Shown here piece by piece: positions 45,217-53,640 of a DNA stretch of 64,000 bases. The notes beneath the pieces were generated by a model, which saw nothing but the letters and a program-made list of their open reading frames with translations, ran no database searches and was not told where the DNA came from. Position 1 is the first letter of the stretch; each line of letters opens with the position of its first letter. A program made the position numbers and the translations under genes. The stretch comes from Amycolatopsis coloradensis (GTDB lineage: Bacteria > Actinomycetota > Actinomycetes > Mycobacteriales > Pseudonocardiaceae), in NCBI RefSeq assembly GCF_001953865.1, contig NZ_MQUQ01000008.1, forward strand, positions 184,766-248,765, in the 5' to 3' direction.

Positions 45217-46821
45217 TCAGGAGAGCGGTTGGGGCACGAACACCGACGCTTCCGGCGGAACCGGCACGCCGAAGGTGCGCAGTTGGTGTGCGCGGGTGAG
45301 CACGGTGGCGCCTTCGAGCAGGTTGAGGGCGATCTGCGCGACCGTCCGATTGCGCGGCGCGGCGAGGAAGCTGCCCGCGACCCACCGGTTGAAGGCACCC
45401 ATCGCGGGGCCGCACCAGATCTGGTAGTCGGCGGTCCGGCTCGGTTCACCGCTGATCGCCCACCGGCTGGACTGGCCCAGATACCAGCGGAAGACCAGGG
45501 CCATCCGGTGCCGCGGATCGTTTTCGGCCCGGGAGAGCTGGGCGGGATCTCGGTCTTGCCAGAACCGCCGGGTCTGCCGCCAGACTTCGTCCACCGGCAG
45601 CCGGAAGACGTCGCGTTCGAACTTGGCACGCAACTCCGCGGGCAGTGCCTCGAGCGAGGGGTAGTCGCGATAGGCGTCGTAAAGCTTGCCCGCACGCGAG
45701 GCGAACATCGTTCCCCGGCGCAGGACTTGTAGCTTCACGCCCATCTCGAACATGTCGGCCGCGGGAGCCATCACCACGTCGGCGAGATCGGCCTCGGCCA
45801 GCAACGCCTTGGCTTGATCCGACAAGCCCGCCTCGACGGAGGCCTGGTTGACCGATCCGGTCACCACGTAGGCGGCGCCCGCGGCGAAGGCCGCGGCGAC
45901 CGCGGCCGGGGTGCCGAGCCCACCCGCGGCTCCCACCCGGATGGCCCGGCGATAGCCGTGCTGCCGGGTGAGCTCGTCGCGCAGGCCGAGCACGGCCGGC
46001 AGCAGCGCCGTCAGCGGCCGGTTGTCCGTGTGCCCCCCGCTGTCCGCCTCGGCCGTGACATCGTCGGCCAGTGGCACGCTCGCGGCGAGCTCCGCCTCCT
46101 CCTGCGTGATCTGGCCGCGTCCGATCAGCTCGCGCAGCACTTCCCTCGGCGCGGGAGACAGGAACTGCCTGGCGACTTCCGGGCGGGAGAGCTTGACCAG
46201 GATCCGCCGCGCTCGCACGATCCGGCCGGTGTGATCACGGTGCAAGCCCGCCACGGCACAACGAACGACAGCGGGGGTCAGCGTCAGATAGGCCGACGCG
46301 GAAATCAACGGCACGCCCCGCCCGATCAGCAGGTCGGCGGTGCGCTCCTCCAGCAGCGGTTCGCCCGGCGCGTGGATCAGGTTGACGCCCCAGTTGGCCC
46401 GCCCACCCAGTGCGGTGCCCAGTTCGCCCACCGCACGCTCGATCGAGCCCAGACCGAGCCCGCCGGCACCGAACACGGCGAGCAGATCGGCCTCGGCGAG
46501 GGCGGTCACCATCCGCACCGTGGCGATGCCGTTGGCCATTTCCCCGGCTACATAAGGGAACCGCACCCCATGGTCGGTGCAGAAGGAACGGTCGCCCAGC
46601 CATTCCGGATACAGCGGCGGCAACGTGCCCACCACCGGCAGGCCCGCCGGGGTGTGGTCGCCGACGAGCACGCCGTGTCCTCGGTCAGGGCCGCCGTCGA
46701 CCACGTGCAGGGCCGTGCGGGGCCGTCGTACACAGTCGGCGATGCCCACCGGGTCGAAGGCGGGGGCTTCGCCCGCCGGGTTGTCCTGTCGCGCGGAAGT
46801 GCTCGGAGCGTGGGCGTGCAC
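45217..46821 (-). CDS. PfaD-like trans-acting enoyl reductase
   Basis: 534 aa, the normal length of PfaD. An N-terminal part (1-80) is followed by an FMN-binding TIM barrel of the nitronate monooxygenase type, with MANGIATVRMVTALAEADLLAVFGAGGLG, VGAAGGLGTPAAVAAAFAAGAAYVVTGSVNQ and a C-terminal cap, QTRRFWQDRDPAQLSRAENDPRHRMAL, that is diagnostic of PfaD. These enzymes reduce enoyl intermediates on the PUFA synthase with NADPH and so decide where double bonds remain. I chose the GTG at 46821 for the family length; it has AAGCAGG at fair spacing. The gene is 41 bp after the WS/DGAT gene. Confidence 0.92.
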   Translation of the reverse strand: MHAHAPSTSARQDNPAGEAPAFDPVGIADCVRRPRTALHVVDGGPDRGHGVLVGDHTPAGLPVVGTLPPLYPEWLGDRSFCTDHGVRFPYVAGEMANGIATVRMVTALAEADLLAVFGAGGLGLGSIERAVGELGTALGGRANWGVNLIHAPGEPLLEERTADLLIGRGVPLISASAYLTLTPAVVRCAVAGLHRDHTGRIVRARRILVKLSRPEVARQFLSPAPREVLRELIGRGQITQEEAELAASVPLADDVTAEADSGGHTDNRPLTALLPAVLGLRDELTRQHGYRRAIRVGAAGGLGTPAAVAAAFAAGAAYVVTGSVNQASVEAGLSDQAKALLAEADLADVVMAPAADMFEMGVKLQVLRRGTMFASRAGKLYDAYRDYPSLEALPAELRAKFERDVFRLPVDEVWRQTRRFWQDRDPAQLSRAENDPRHRMALVFRWYLGQSSRWAISGEPSRTADYQIWCGPAMGAFNRWVAGSFLAAPRNRTVAQIALNLLEGATVLTRAHQLRTFGVPVPPEASVFVPQPLS

Positions 46822-46861
46822 AATCGACCTGCTTTCCGGGAGAAAGGGGCGCGGGAACGGG

Positions 46862-48268
46862 TCAGGAGCCGGTGGTGGTGGTTTCGTCGATTCCGTCCTG
46901 GAGACAACGAACCAGCACATCGGGATCACGGACCGCGGCGGCGTCGAAATTGACGCCGAAGCAGCAATTTCCGTCGTAGGTGTGCATGGTGACCGACAGC
47001 GCGATGGCGGGCAGCGGGCCGAAGGGGTAGAGCCGCAGGATGCGCGCCCCGGCCAAGCTCAGTGGCGCCTCGGCACCTCGCAGGGTGCTGATCTGCACGT
47101 CGTGGGCCTGGGTGGTGTGTTTGAGCACGGGGGCGATGACGAACGACGGCAGCACACCCATCGAATGAGCCAGCAGCGCCGGGGCCTTGCCCGCACGCTC
47201 TGAACGCACTCCGGTGATCAGTTCCCGCACCATCCGCATGCGCCGGACCGGGTCTGCCTCGCCCATCGGCATCGCCATCCGCGCAACGGAAAACCCGTTG
47301 CCGCCGCGGATCTGCCCTGGGCGGCCGCCCGCGATCGGTATCGCGGCGGCCACTGTGGACAGCGGCACGCCGAAGTGTTCGTGATAGCGCCGGAGTCCAC
47401 CGAGGACGGCCGACACCACCGCGTCGTTGAGGGACACACCCGCCGCCTTGGCGGCGGACCGCACGCTCGACAGCGGGGCGTCGACGGTGACGAACCGCCA
47501 ACTACCAGCCCTTCCCCGGAGCAACGGGGACGGCGCCACCGCGGGCCGGGAAAACACGTGCACGAGAGACTCCGCCAGTCTGCTGCCCTCGCGCACAGCA
47601 CGCGACGGGTGCCGCAACGCGCCGGTCGCGTGGCCGAGCAGCTTCCCACCCACGGCAGCCAGGGCGCCGATCGAACCGGCCGGTCGGGCCCGGCGTTCCG
47701 TTTCGTCGTCCTCTTTCCTCACCAGGGACAGCCCGGGCTGCGGACGGTCGCTTCCGTACGGTGGGTGCATCAACGCGTCCAGGCACATCAACGCGGCGCC
47801 GTCCATGCTGCTGTGGTGCAGCTTCAGCACGTAACCCGCTTGATCCCCGTTGAGCCCTTCGGCGAGCACGGCCTCCCACAGCGGACGGCGCCGATCGAAC
47901 GGCGTGCAGGCCATCGTCTGCGCCAGCATCAGGAGTGCGCCGTGGTCGGCGGGTTCGGGCAGGCGCACCCGGCGCACGTGGTAATCGAGATCCAGCTTCG
48001 TATCGTGTCGCCAGCCCGGGTTTCCCACGCCGAGCCGGGTCTCGCTGACTCGCTGAGCCAGCCGCGGGACGAGCCCGACGATCCGTTCGTGCTCGGCGAC
48101 GACGTCCGCCCACGGTGGCACCCGGTCCAACGTGTACACGGCCATGACCGTGGAACGCAGCAGAGGATCGACCTCCGCACGCCACATCACCGTGTCGAGT
48201 CCGTTCATCCGCCGTGCCGCGCCCCACGCGTCACTGCCGACGAAACCATCGTGTCGTCCGTTGGACAT
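46862..48268 (-). CDS. WS/DGAT wax ester synthase/diacylglycerol acyltransferase
   Basis: 468 aa. The catalytic HHxxxDG motif is HHSSMDG (H151, H152, D156, G157). The N-terminal PLLRSTVMAVYTLDRVPPWADV and the C-terminal NVRGPxxPLxxAG-type block (STLRGAEAPLSLAGARILRLYPFGPL) place it in the WES/DGAT family. These enzymes use acyl-CoA or acyl carriers to esterify long-chain alcohols (wax esters) or diacylglycerol (triacylglycerol) at the membrane. It lies 12 bp after the HAD/PlsC gene, so it is likely the final acyl transfer step of this locus. No fatty acyl reductase is nearby, which favours diacylglycerol as acceptor. Confidence 0.92.
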   Translation of the reverse strand: MSNGRHDGFVGSDAWGAARRMNGLDTVMWRAEVDPLLRSTVMAVYTLDRVPPWADVVAEHERIVGLVPRLAQRVSETRLGVGNPGWRHDTKLDLDYHVRRVRLPEPADHGALLMLAQTMACTPFDRRRPLWEAVLAEGLNGDQAGYVLKLHHSSMDGAALMCLDALMHPPYGSDRPQPGLSLVRKEDDETERRARPAGSIGALAAVGGKLLGHATGALRHPSRAVREGSRLAESLVHVFSRPAVAPSPLLRGRAGSWRFVTVDAPLSSVRSAAKAAGVSLNDAVVSAVLGGLRRYHEHFGVPLSTVAAAIPIAGGRPGQIRGGNGFSVARMAMPMGEADPVRRMRMVRELITGVRSERAGKAPALLAHSMGVLPSFVIAPVLKHTTQAHDVQISTLRGAEAPLSLAGARILRLYPFGPLPAIALSVTMHTYDGNCCFGVNFDAAAVRDPDVLVRCLQDGIDETTTTGS

Positions 48269-48280
48269 GACTGCTCCTGC

Positions 48281-49777
48281 CTACGACGTCGGTGTGTCGA
48301 GGTCCCGCGCCTGCCCGGAGCCGGTCTCTCTCGGGATCGGGCACGGCGCGGGCTGCTGTCCCAGCACTTCGAGGTAGAAGTCACGCACCCTCGCGGCGCC
48401 GCGTTCCAGGCCGTCCTGCTGCCAGCCCGTGGTCTCCACCGGCGCACCGACCACGACCTCGACGTGCCCACGACGAGGAACGTGCGCTCCTTTGGGCAGC
48501 AGGGTCCCCGTGTCGCGGATGACGAGCGGGATCACGGGCACCCCGGCGGCCATCGCGATGACGAACGGGCCCCGGTGGAACCGGCCGAGCCGGGGCGTGA
48601 GTGACCGGCTGCCCTCGGGGGCGATGGCCAGCGACACTCCTCGCTGAAGCCGTTCCACCGCCTCGGTGATCACCTTCCCCGCCGTACCAGGGCCGCTGCG
48701 ATCGATGAAGACGGCGTCACTGAGCCAAAGGAACTGGCCGAACCCGGGAAACCACTTGAGTTCCTTCTTCGCCAGCGAGGTGAGATGTCGGCGAAGCACC
48801 TTGAGTACCACCAGCAGGTCCAGCGAACTGCGGTGGTTGAACAGGAAAACCGCGGGCCGGCGGGCCCACAGGTGGTGTTCACCGCGCACGGTGACCGTCA
48901 CCCCCGTCAGGGCCAGCGCGAGGTCGGCCACCGTCCCCTGGGCGAGATCGACGGCCTGCCGCCGGTCACGGTTGACCCCCATGCCGACGGCCAAGGCGGA
49001 AGCCATCGCGGCCCCGGTCGCGCCGTAGGCGCTCACCGTCCGCGCGAGACCGGGCAACCCGGGGCCGGACGCGACACGGAAGCGGCAGATCGACCACTGC
49101 CGTTCCTTGGCGACCTGATGAAGCCTCGGCTGGGGATTCACCGCGCACGGGTGTCCCACCGCGTCCAGGAACGGCACATCAGCGGCGTCATCGGCGTAGG
49201 CGTAGCTCGCCGCGAGATCCACGTCGTGCCGTGCCGCGAACTTCCGCAGAGCCTCTTCCTTCGCCCAGCCGGTGACCACCTCGCCATCCACCGTCCCGGT
49301 GAGCACACCGTTGCGGGTGACCAATTTCGTGCACAGCACGTGGTCGACACCGAGTTCCGCCGCCATCGGCGCCACCTGGAACCTCGTCGCGGCGGAGACC
49401 AGTGCGACAAGGTGTCCCTTGCGCCGGTGCGCCAGGATGAGCCGCCACGCGTCGGGGAACAACCGAGCGGCGATGTCGCGTTCGAGCACTTGTCCCGCGA
49501 TCTTCTCGGCGGTCTGTTCCGGCATTCCGGCCAGCGCTTTGGCGACTGTACGCACGAATTTCGACACGTCTGTCTCGGACCAGTCCGTCCGGAGCCTCGA
49601 CAAAACCACTCCGGCGAGCAGGTGCGGATCCACCGGAAGAGCGCGCAGCCGGCGGCGGAGGAACGCTTCGACGGAGTAACCCCGGATCACCGTGCCGTCG
49701 AAGTCGAACATGGCGGCTGTTCGCGGGCCACTCGCGCCCTGTTCGATTTCTTCGAGCCGCTGGTCGACGTCGTTCAT
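48281..49777 (-). CDS. HAD-IB phosphatase fused to 1-acyl-G3P acyltransferase (PlsC-like)
   Basis: 498 aa. The N-terminal half is a HAD-IB (SerB-like) phosphatase: D25 and D27 in MFDFDGTVI, SAATR near 128-132 and DDAADVPFLDAVG near 196-208. The C-terminal half (285-490) is an LPLAT acyltransferase with NHRSSLD (H315, D320), AIAPEGSRS (385-393) and PVIPLVI. The fusion is known in actinobacteria. Together it could acylate lysophosphatidate and remove a phosphate, though whether the HAD half is a phosphatidate phosphatase is not shown. Its ATG overlaps the PlsB-like stop by 4 bp (ATGA). Confidence 0.9.
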   Translation of the reverse strand: MNDVDQRLEEIEQGASGPRTAAMFDFDGTVIRGYSVEAFLRRRLRALPVDPHLLAGVVLSRLRTDWSETDVSKFVRTVAKALAGMPEQTAEKIAGQVLERDIAARLFPDAWRLILAHRRKGHLVALVSAATRFQVAPMAAELGVDHVLCTKLVTRNGVLTGTVDGEVVTGWAKEEALRKFAARHDVDLAASYAYADDAADVPFLDAVGHPCAVNPQPRLHQVAKERQWSICRFRVASGPGLPGLARTVSAYGATGAAMASALAVGMGVNRDRRQAVDLAQGTVADLALALTGVTVTVRGEHHLWARRPAVFLFNHRSSLDLLVVLKVLRRHLTSLAKKELKWFPGFGQFLWLSDAVFIDRSGPGTAGKVITEAVERLQRGVSLAIAPEGSRSLTPRLGRFHRGPFVIAMAAGVPVIPLVIRDTGTLLPKGAHVPRRGHVEVVVGAPVETTGWQQDGLERGAARVRDFYLEVLGQQPAPCPIPRETGSGQARDLDTPTS

Positions 49778-51600
49778 CGCTTCCCTTCCTCATCGGACCG
49801 GACGGTCAACGCGGCGATCTCGTCTCGAAGCGCCGTCAGTGCGGTCTCGGCGTCACGCCGCTGCTCGCGCAGCGACGCCGGATCCACGTCCCGGGCGAAC
49901 AGCCCTTCGGCTCGCAAGAAGGTCGCGGCGCGGGAGAACAACGGCAGTGAAACGGATTCCGGGAGTACGCGGTGGTCGCCATCCGGCGGTTTGTCGTTGT
50001 CGAGCAAGCAGTAGCGGATCAGCATCGCCTCGTCGACCGGCACGGCAGGCGCTTGCAGGGCGAGCCGTGCCGCCACGATGGAAAACCCCTCCGCCACGTG
50101 CCGCAGCACGAGCGGAGCGAACAGGCATGGGACCGCGCGCAGACGTCGCGAAAGCTCCATCGCCGACAGTTCCCGCCATTCCGTCACGACGAGGTCCGTC
50201 TCCTTCTCGGCGAGACCACCGAGGTGTTCCGGGGACAACCCGGTCACAGCGCACGCGAAGATCTTCGCCAAGCTCTCTATCTCCTGGGCCACCGAGGAAT
50301 CACGGTCTTCGGGTTCGGCGGCCGCCGCTCGCAGCAACGCGATTTCGGCGAGCGCCCGCGGCAGGAACCAGTGGCAGGACATGTTCCGGTAGTAGGCGGC
50401 GAGTCGACGGCGCCCGGCAGGCAGCCGGTAGGCGGCCCCTGCCCCGTCCCGCTCGATCACGCCCGCCGCGATCAAGTGCTCCAGCCACTCGCGTACGACG
50501 TTGGTCGGAACGTGCTCCACCGGCACCGCCACGGGCAGTTTTCGGTGACGGACGAATTCCAGTACCCCGGCGAGTCGTTCGCGCAGCCGTGGCACCGTCC
50601 ATGACCGGCCGGGCGACCCCAGCAGAACCATCGCGACCAACGCCATCGGCGTGATCGGCGTCACGTCGTTGACACCTGCGCACAGCCGCAGCGCAGTCGC
50701 CATGGCGTCGTCTTCCGGGGAGCCGGGCGCCGGGCGGCGGGCCGGCCGCAGCGGCTCACCGAACCGCACGTCGACGGCGCCTCGCCGGCGCCGGTGCGCC
50801 CACGCCAGCCTCAGGAGCGCGCCGAGATCCTCAGCCGGTTTCACCGTACCCGCCTGCTCGCCCACCAAGGCGGTGGCTTCGAACAAGTACTCGTAAGTCA
50901 GAGCCACTGGAACCAGGGACACCCCTGGAACGGTTTCCTCATCGATCGCGTCCAGGACGTAACGCAGCAAGCCCAATCGCGGCGGTTGCAAGCTGCCGTC
51001 GCGGGAGCGACCGCCTTCGATGGCGAACATCAGGTTCTTGCCCTCCCGGAGGAGGTGGGAGATGTAGAGGCGCAGAGCCACCTTGTAGCAGGCGTCGTCC
51101 GGGAAGTGGCGGCGCATGAACACGAGGTTGCTCCGCCGGCCGAGCGGGCCCAGTGGCCAGAACCGCAGGTTGTCACCGGTGAAGATGTAGCTCGGCGCGA
51201 GTCCCGACCGGTTCAGGACCCGGTTCACCACCAATGCGTCCACATAGGATCGGTGGGCCACGACGAACACCGCCGGCTCCGGGCAGGCCAAGGTCTCCGG
51301 CCCGTGCGGGACAGCGGACCCGGTGCGGATGAGCCAGGGTCGCGAGCCCAGCAGCCACAGCAGGGGCCGGAGGGCCCCGGCGGCCCACGGGCGTTCCGCC
51401 ACCACGAGCTCGCCGAGGTGAGCAGCCACTTCCCCGTGCACCTCTCGCTCCGTCCGGTCGAGCGACTTCGCCAGCGCCGCCACCGCTTCCCGGGCCAGGA
51501 TGGGCGCCAGGACCGCCGACACCGTGGCCTTCCGGCCCGACCGGGACCGCTTCCTCACCGTTTCGTCGCGGACAGACACCAGCCCGACCTCCCGGCTCAT
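49774..51600 (-). CDS. plsB: glycerol-3-phosphate 1-O-acyltransferase (PlsB-like)
   Basis: 608 aa. The four GPAT blocks are present: HRSYVD (H116, D121), GRRSNLVFMRRHF (155-166), EGGRSRDG (195-202) and PVALTYEYLF (231-240). A long helical C-terminal region follows. PlsB-type enzymes put the first acyl chain on glycerol 3-phosphate at the membrane. It is shorter than the E. coli enzyme (about 800 aa). The ATG at 51600 overlaps the alpha/beta hydrolase stop (ATGA); a longer open frame upstream lies inside that gene and was ignored. Its place in a synthase locus suggests specificity for the unusual acyl chain. Confidence 0.92.
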   Translation of the reverse strand: MSREVGLVSVRDETVRKRSRSGRKATVSAVLAPILAREAVAALAKSLDRTEREVHGEVAAHLGELVVAERPWAAGALRPLLWLLGSRPWLIRTGSAVPHGPETLACPEPAVFVVAHRSYVDALVVNRVLNRSGLAPSYIFTGDNLRFWPLGPLGRRSNLVFMRRHFPDDACYKVALRLYISHLLREGKNLMFAIEGGRSRDGSLQPPRLGLLRYVLDAIDEETVPGVSLVPVALTYEYLFEATALVGEQAGTVKPAEDLGALLRLAWAHRRRRGAVDVRFGEPLRPARRPAPGSPEDDAMATALRLCAGVNDVTPITPMALVAMVLLGSPGRSWTVPRLRERLAGVLEFVRHRKLPVAVPVEHVPTNVVREWLEHLIAAGVIERDGAGAAYRLPAGRRRLAAYYRNMSCHWFLPRALAEIALLRAAAAEPEDRDSSVAQEIESLAKIFACAVTGLSPEHLGGLAEKETDLVVTEWRELSAMELSRRLRAVPCLFAPLVLRHVAEGFSIVAARLALQAPAVPVDEAMLIRYCLLDNDKPPDGDHRVLPESVSLPLFSRAATFLRAEGLFARDVDPASLREQRRDAETALTALRDEIAALTVRSDEEGKR

Positions 51601-52490
51601 CCCAGATCCGCCGCGGACACCGACCGAAGCTGACGGCCTCGGCCGTCTTGCCGCACATCCACCTTGGGCATCCGGCCGTCGAGCACGGCGCCGCGGATGA
51701 TCTCGGCGACCTGCCGCGGCGCGTCCCGATGCACGAGGTGACCCGTATCCGGCAGCATCAACCACTCCACGGGTTCGACGAGTTCGAGCAAGGGGGCTTC
51801 GAACTGCTCGAAGGGCAGCACGCGGTCCTTTTGTGCCAACACGACGTGTACGGGATTCTCGTGTTCGTGCCACGGCCGCATCAGTTCGGCTCTGGCCAAG
51901 GCGTACAGGGCGGCGATCATCGCCGAGCAGTAGGCGGCAGCTCTCAGTTCCAGCACCGCGTCCGGGACATCGATGTGCCGTCCGTCTCGGACCAGGAAGT
52001 CGAAGTAGGCCCGGCGGACGGGAAGCAGCCGCATCAACTGTGGCGCGAACGGCGCCATGAGGCGGGCCACGGCATGCCCGGCCGCCGAGCGCACCAGCAC
52101 TTTCACCAGGTCCGCCCGTGAGCGCCACGCACCGGCCGGCGTCAAGAGGACCACGGTCTCGCACCGTCCACGGCGGGCCAGTTCCAGCGCGGTCCACGCG
52201 CCGAGCGAATGGCCGACCACCGCCACCCGGTCGAGGCCGAAGTGGTCCAGCCAGTTTTCGACTTCGTCGGCGTCGGATTGGGGAGTCGCCTGGTACGCCG
52301 GACGAAGCGGAAGCGCTCCCCAGTGACCGGGCACCGTCGGCGCGACAACGAAAAAATCTCGTTCCAGCATCGGGAGGATGGGCTCCCAGGTTCGCCAAGC
52401 CGAGCCGAGCCCGTGCAGCAGCAGAAGGGACTTTCCTTGCCCTCCAGTGTGAAGCGGACTCGGTGGTAAACGGCTGGACATCGAAGACAC
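51597..52490 (-). CDS. alpha/beta hydrolase (possible acyl-release or lipase)
   Basis: 297 aa. HGLGSAW (26-32) forms the oxyanion region, S95 in VVGHSLGAW is the nucleophile and the catalytic histidine is in DTGHLVHRD. The cap is rich in Leu and Arg. It could release the synthase product, edit stalled chains or act as a lipase; nothing here decides. The start is uncertain: I prefer the GTG at 52490 with GGGGAGAA upstream, an ATG at 52481 is near it, and the frame stays open to 52694 through a tandem repeat. It is the first gene of the minus-strand lipid gene set. Confidence 0.8.
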   Translation of the reverse strand: MSSMSSRLPPSPLHTGGQGKSLLLLHGLGSAWRTWEPILPMLERDFFVVAPTVPGHWGALPLRPAYQATPQSDADEVENWLDHFGLDRVAVVGHSLGAWTALELARRGRCETVVLLTPAGAWRSRADLVKVLVRSAAGHAVARLMAPFAPQLMRLLPVRRAYFDFLVRDGRHIDVPDAVLELRAAAYCSAMIAALYALARAELMRPWHEHENPVHVVLAQKDRVLPFEQFEAPLLELVEPVEWLMLPDTGHLVHRDAPRQVAEIIRGAVLDGRMPKVDVRQDGRGRQLRSVSAADLG

Positions 52491-52548
52491 GACGTTCTCC
52501 CCGAACTTCGGCGCTGTCGAGCTGACTTCTCCGACGCTAACCACCGTC

Positions 52549-52608
52549 GCTGACACCTTGGCTGACAACGACGCGGACACCCGGGCTGACACCGCGGCTG
52601 GACCGGCG
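52549..52608. repeat. five tandem 12-bp repeats in the SARP/lipid operon divergent promoter
   Basis: Five copies begin at 52549, 52561, 52573, 52585 and 52597, exactly 12 bp apart, with consensus GCTGACACCNNG (third copy GCGGAC, fifth GCTGGAC). A further GCTGAC begins at 52521. They lie between the lipid operon start (52490) and the SARP start (52777). SARPs bind short direct repeats on one DNA face, usually 11 bp apart, so this may be their binding array. The same DNA can be read as four-residue repeats if the hydrolase has a longer N-terminus. Confidence 0.65.
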
Positions 52609-52776
52609 CGAGCACTTCCGGTTGTCCTGAATGACCGCGAGACTCCTCTGGACTGGCAGCCAAGATCCCGCGAAACGGGTGTCTTCGCACGCAATTCGGG
52701 TTGGAGACGCCAGTCGCCCCGCCGAGCACAATGAGTATCCGAAGAATCACTATCCGTGCGTCAGGAGGACATGCCC

Positions 52777-53571
52777 GTGCAAATCCTGTGCCTCGGTCCG
52801 TTGGTGTTGCGCACCTTGTCCGGCGATGTCGTCGCGCACCGTTCACTGCGATCGAGACTGCTCGTCGCCCTGTTGGTCAACCTGGGCAGCACAGTGTCCA
52901 AGGACCTGTTGATCCGTGAGCTGTGGCCACTACCCCCCGAGGACGCCATCGGCGCCATCCACGCCCATGTGAGCAGGCTCCGGCGGGATCTCGACCGCTG
53001 GTGCGGCAAAGAGTTGGTCACTCTCCAGCCGCGGTACCCGGGATACCGTCTCGAGCTGGACGACCGGGTCGAAGTCGATTCGGCTCGCTTCGAACGGCTG
53101 GCGAAGGTCACCGGCCGCCTTCCCCGCGGCAACCCGCACGCGATCATGGAAACGGCGCAGGAAGCTCTCGAACTGTGGCGCGACGAGCCGTTCACCGGAC
53201 TGGACGTGGGCCTGGAGGGGCAGGCGGCCAGGCTTCGCCTGCAAGAGACGCGGCTTTCCCTGTGGGAAATCCTGATCGAAAGCGCGCTGGCCGCCGACCG
53301 CTGCTCGGAGATCATCGCCGACGCCCGGAAGCTCGCCCTGTCGTTTCCGTTCCGGGAGCGGCTCCAAGCCAAAATCATGGTGGCGCTGTACCGCGCGGGG
53401 CGGCAGGCGGACGCGCTGGAAACCTATCACCACGCCCGCTCGCGGCTGGCCGAAGAACTGGGCGTCGAGCCGACTCCCGCTCTGCGGCGGTGGATGACGG
53501 CGATCCTCCGCCACGACACAGTATTGCTGCAGAACTCCTGGCTGTTCGAAGAACTGGGGCCGACCGGGTGA
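52777..53571 (+). CDS. SARP-family pathway activator
   Basis: 264 aa, a small SARP: an OmpR-type winged helix (residues 1-95) with VSKDLLIRELWPLPPEDAIGAIHAHVSRLRRDL, then a bacterial transcriptional activator domain (100-245) with YHHARSRLAEELGVEPTPALRRW. I chose the GTG at 52777, 8 nt after AGGAGG; an ATG at 52771 is too close to that site. SARPs switch on secondary-metabolite operons. It is divergent from the lipid operon with a 12-bp repeat array between, so it is the obvious activator of that set. Confidence 0.9.
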   Translation: MQILCLGPLVLRTLSGDVVAHRSLRSRLLVALLVNLGSTVSKDLLIRELWPLPPEDAIGAIHAHVSRLRRDLDRWCGKELVTLQPRYPGYRLELDDRVEVDSARFERLAKVTGRLPRGNPHAIMETAQEALELWRDEPFTGLDVGLEGQAARLRLQETRLSLWEILIESALAADRCSEIIADARKLALSFPFRERLQAKIMVALYRAGRQADALETYHHARSRLAEELGVEPTPALRRWMTAILRHDTVLLQNSWLFEELGPTG

Positions 53572-53640
53572 ACGCGGCGGTGGTGCTCACCTGACCGGCG
53601 TGGTGCCACGACGTCCGGCACCGTGTGCGTCAACGGCTCC

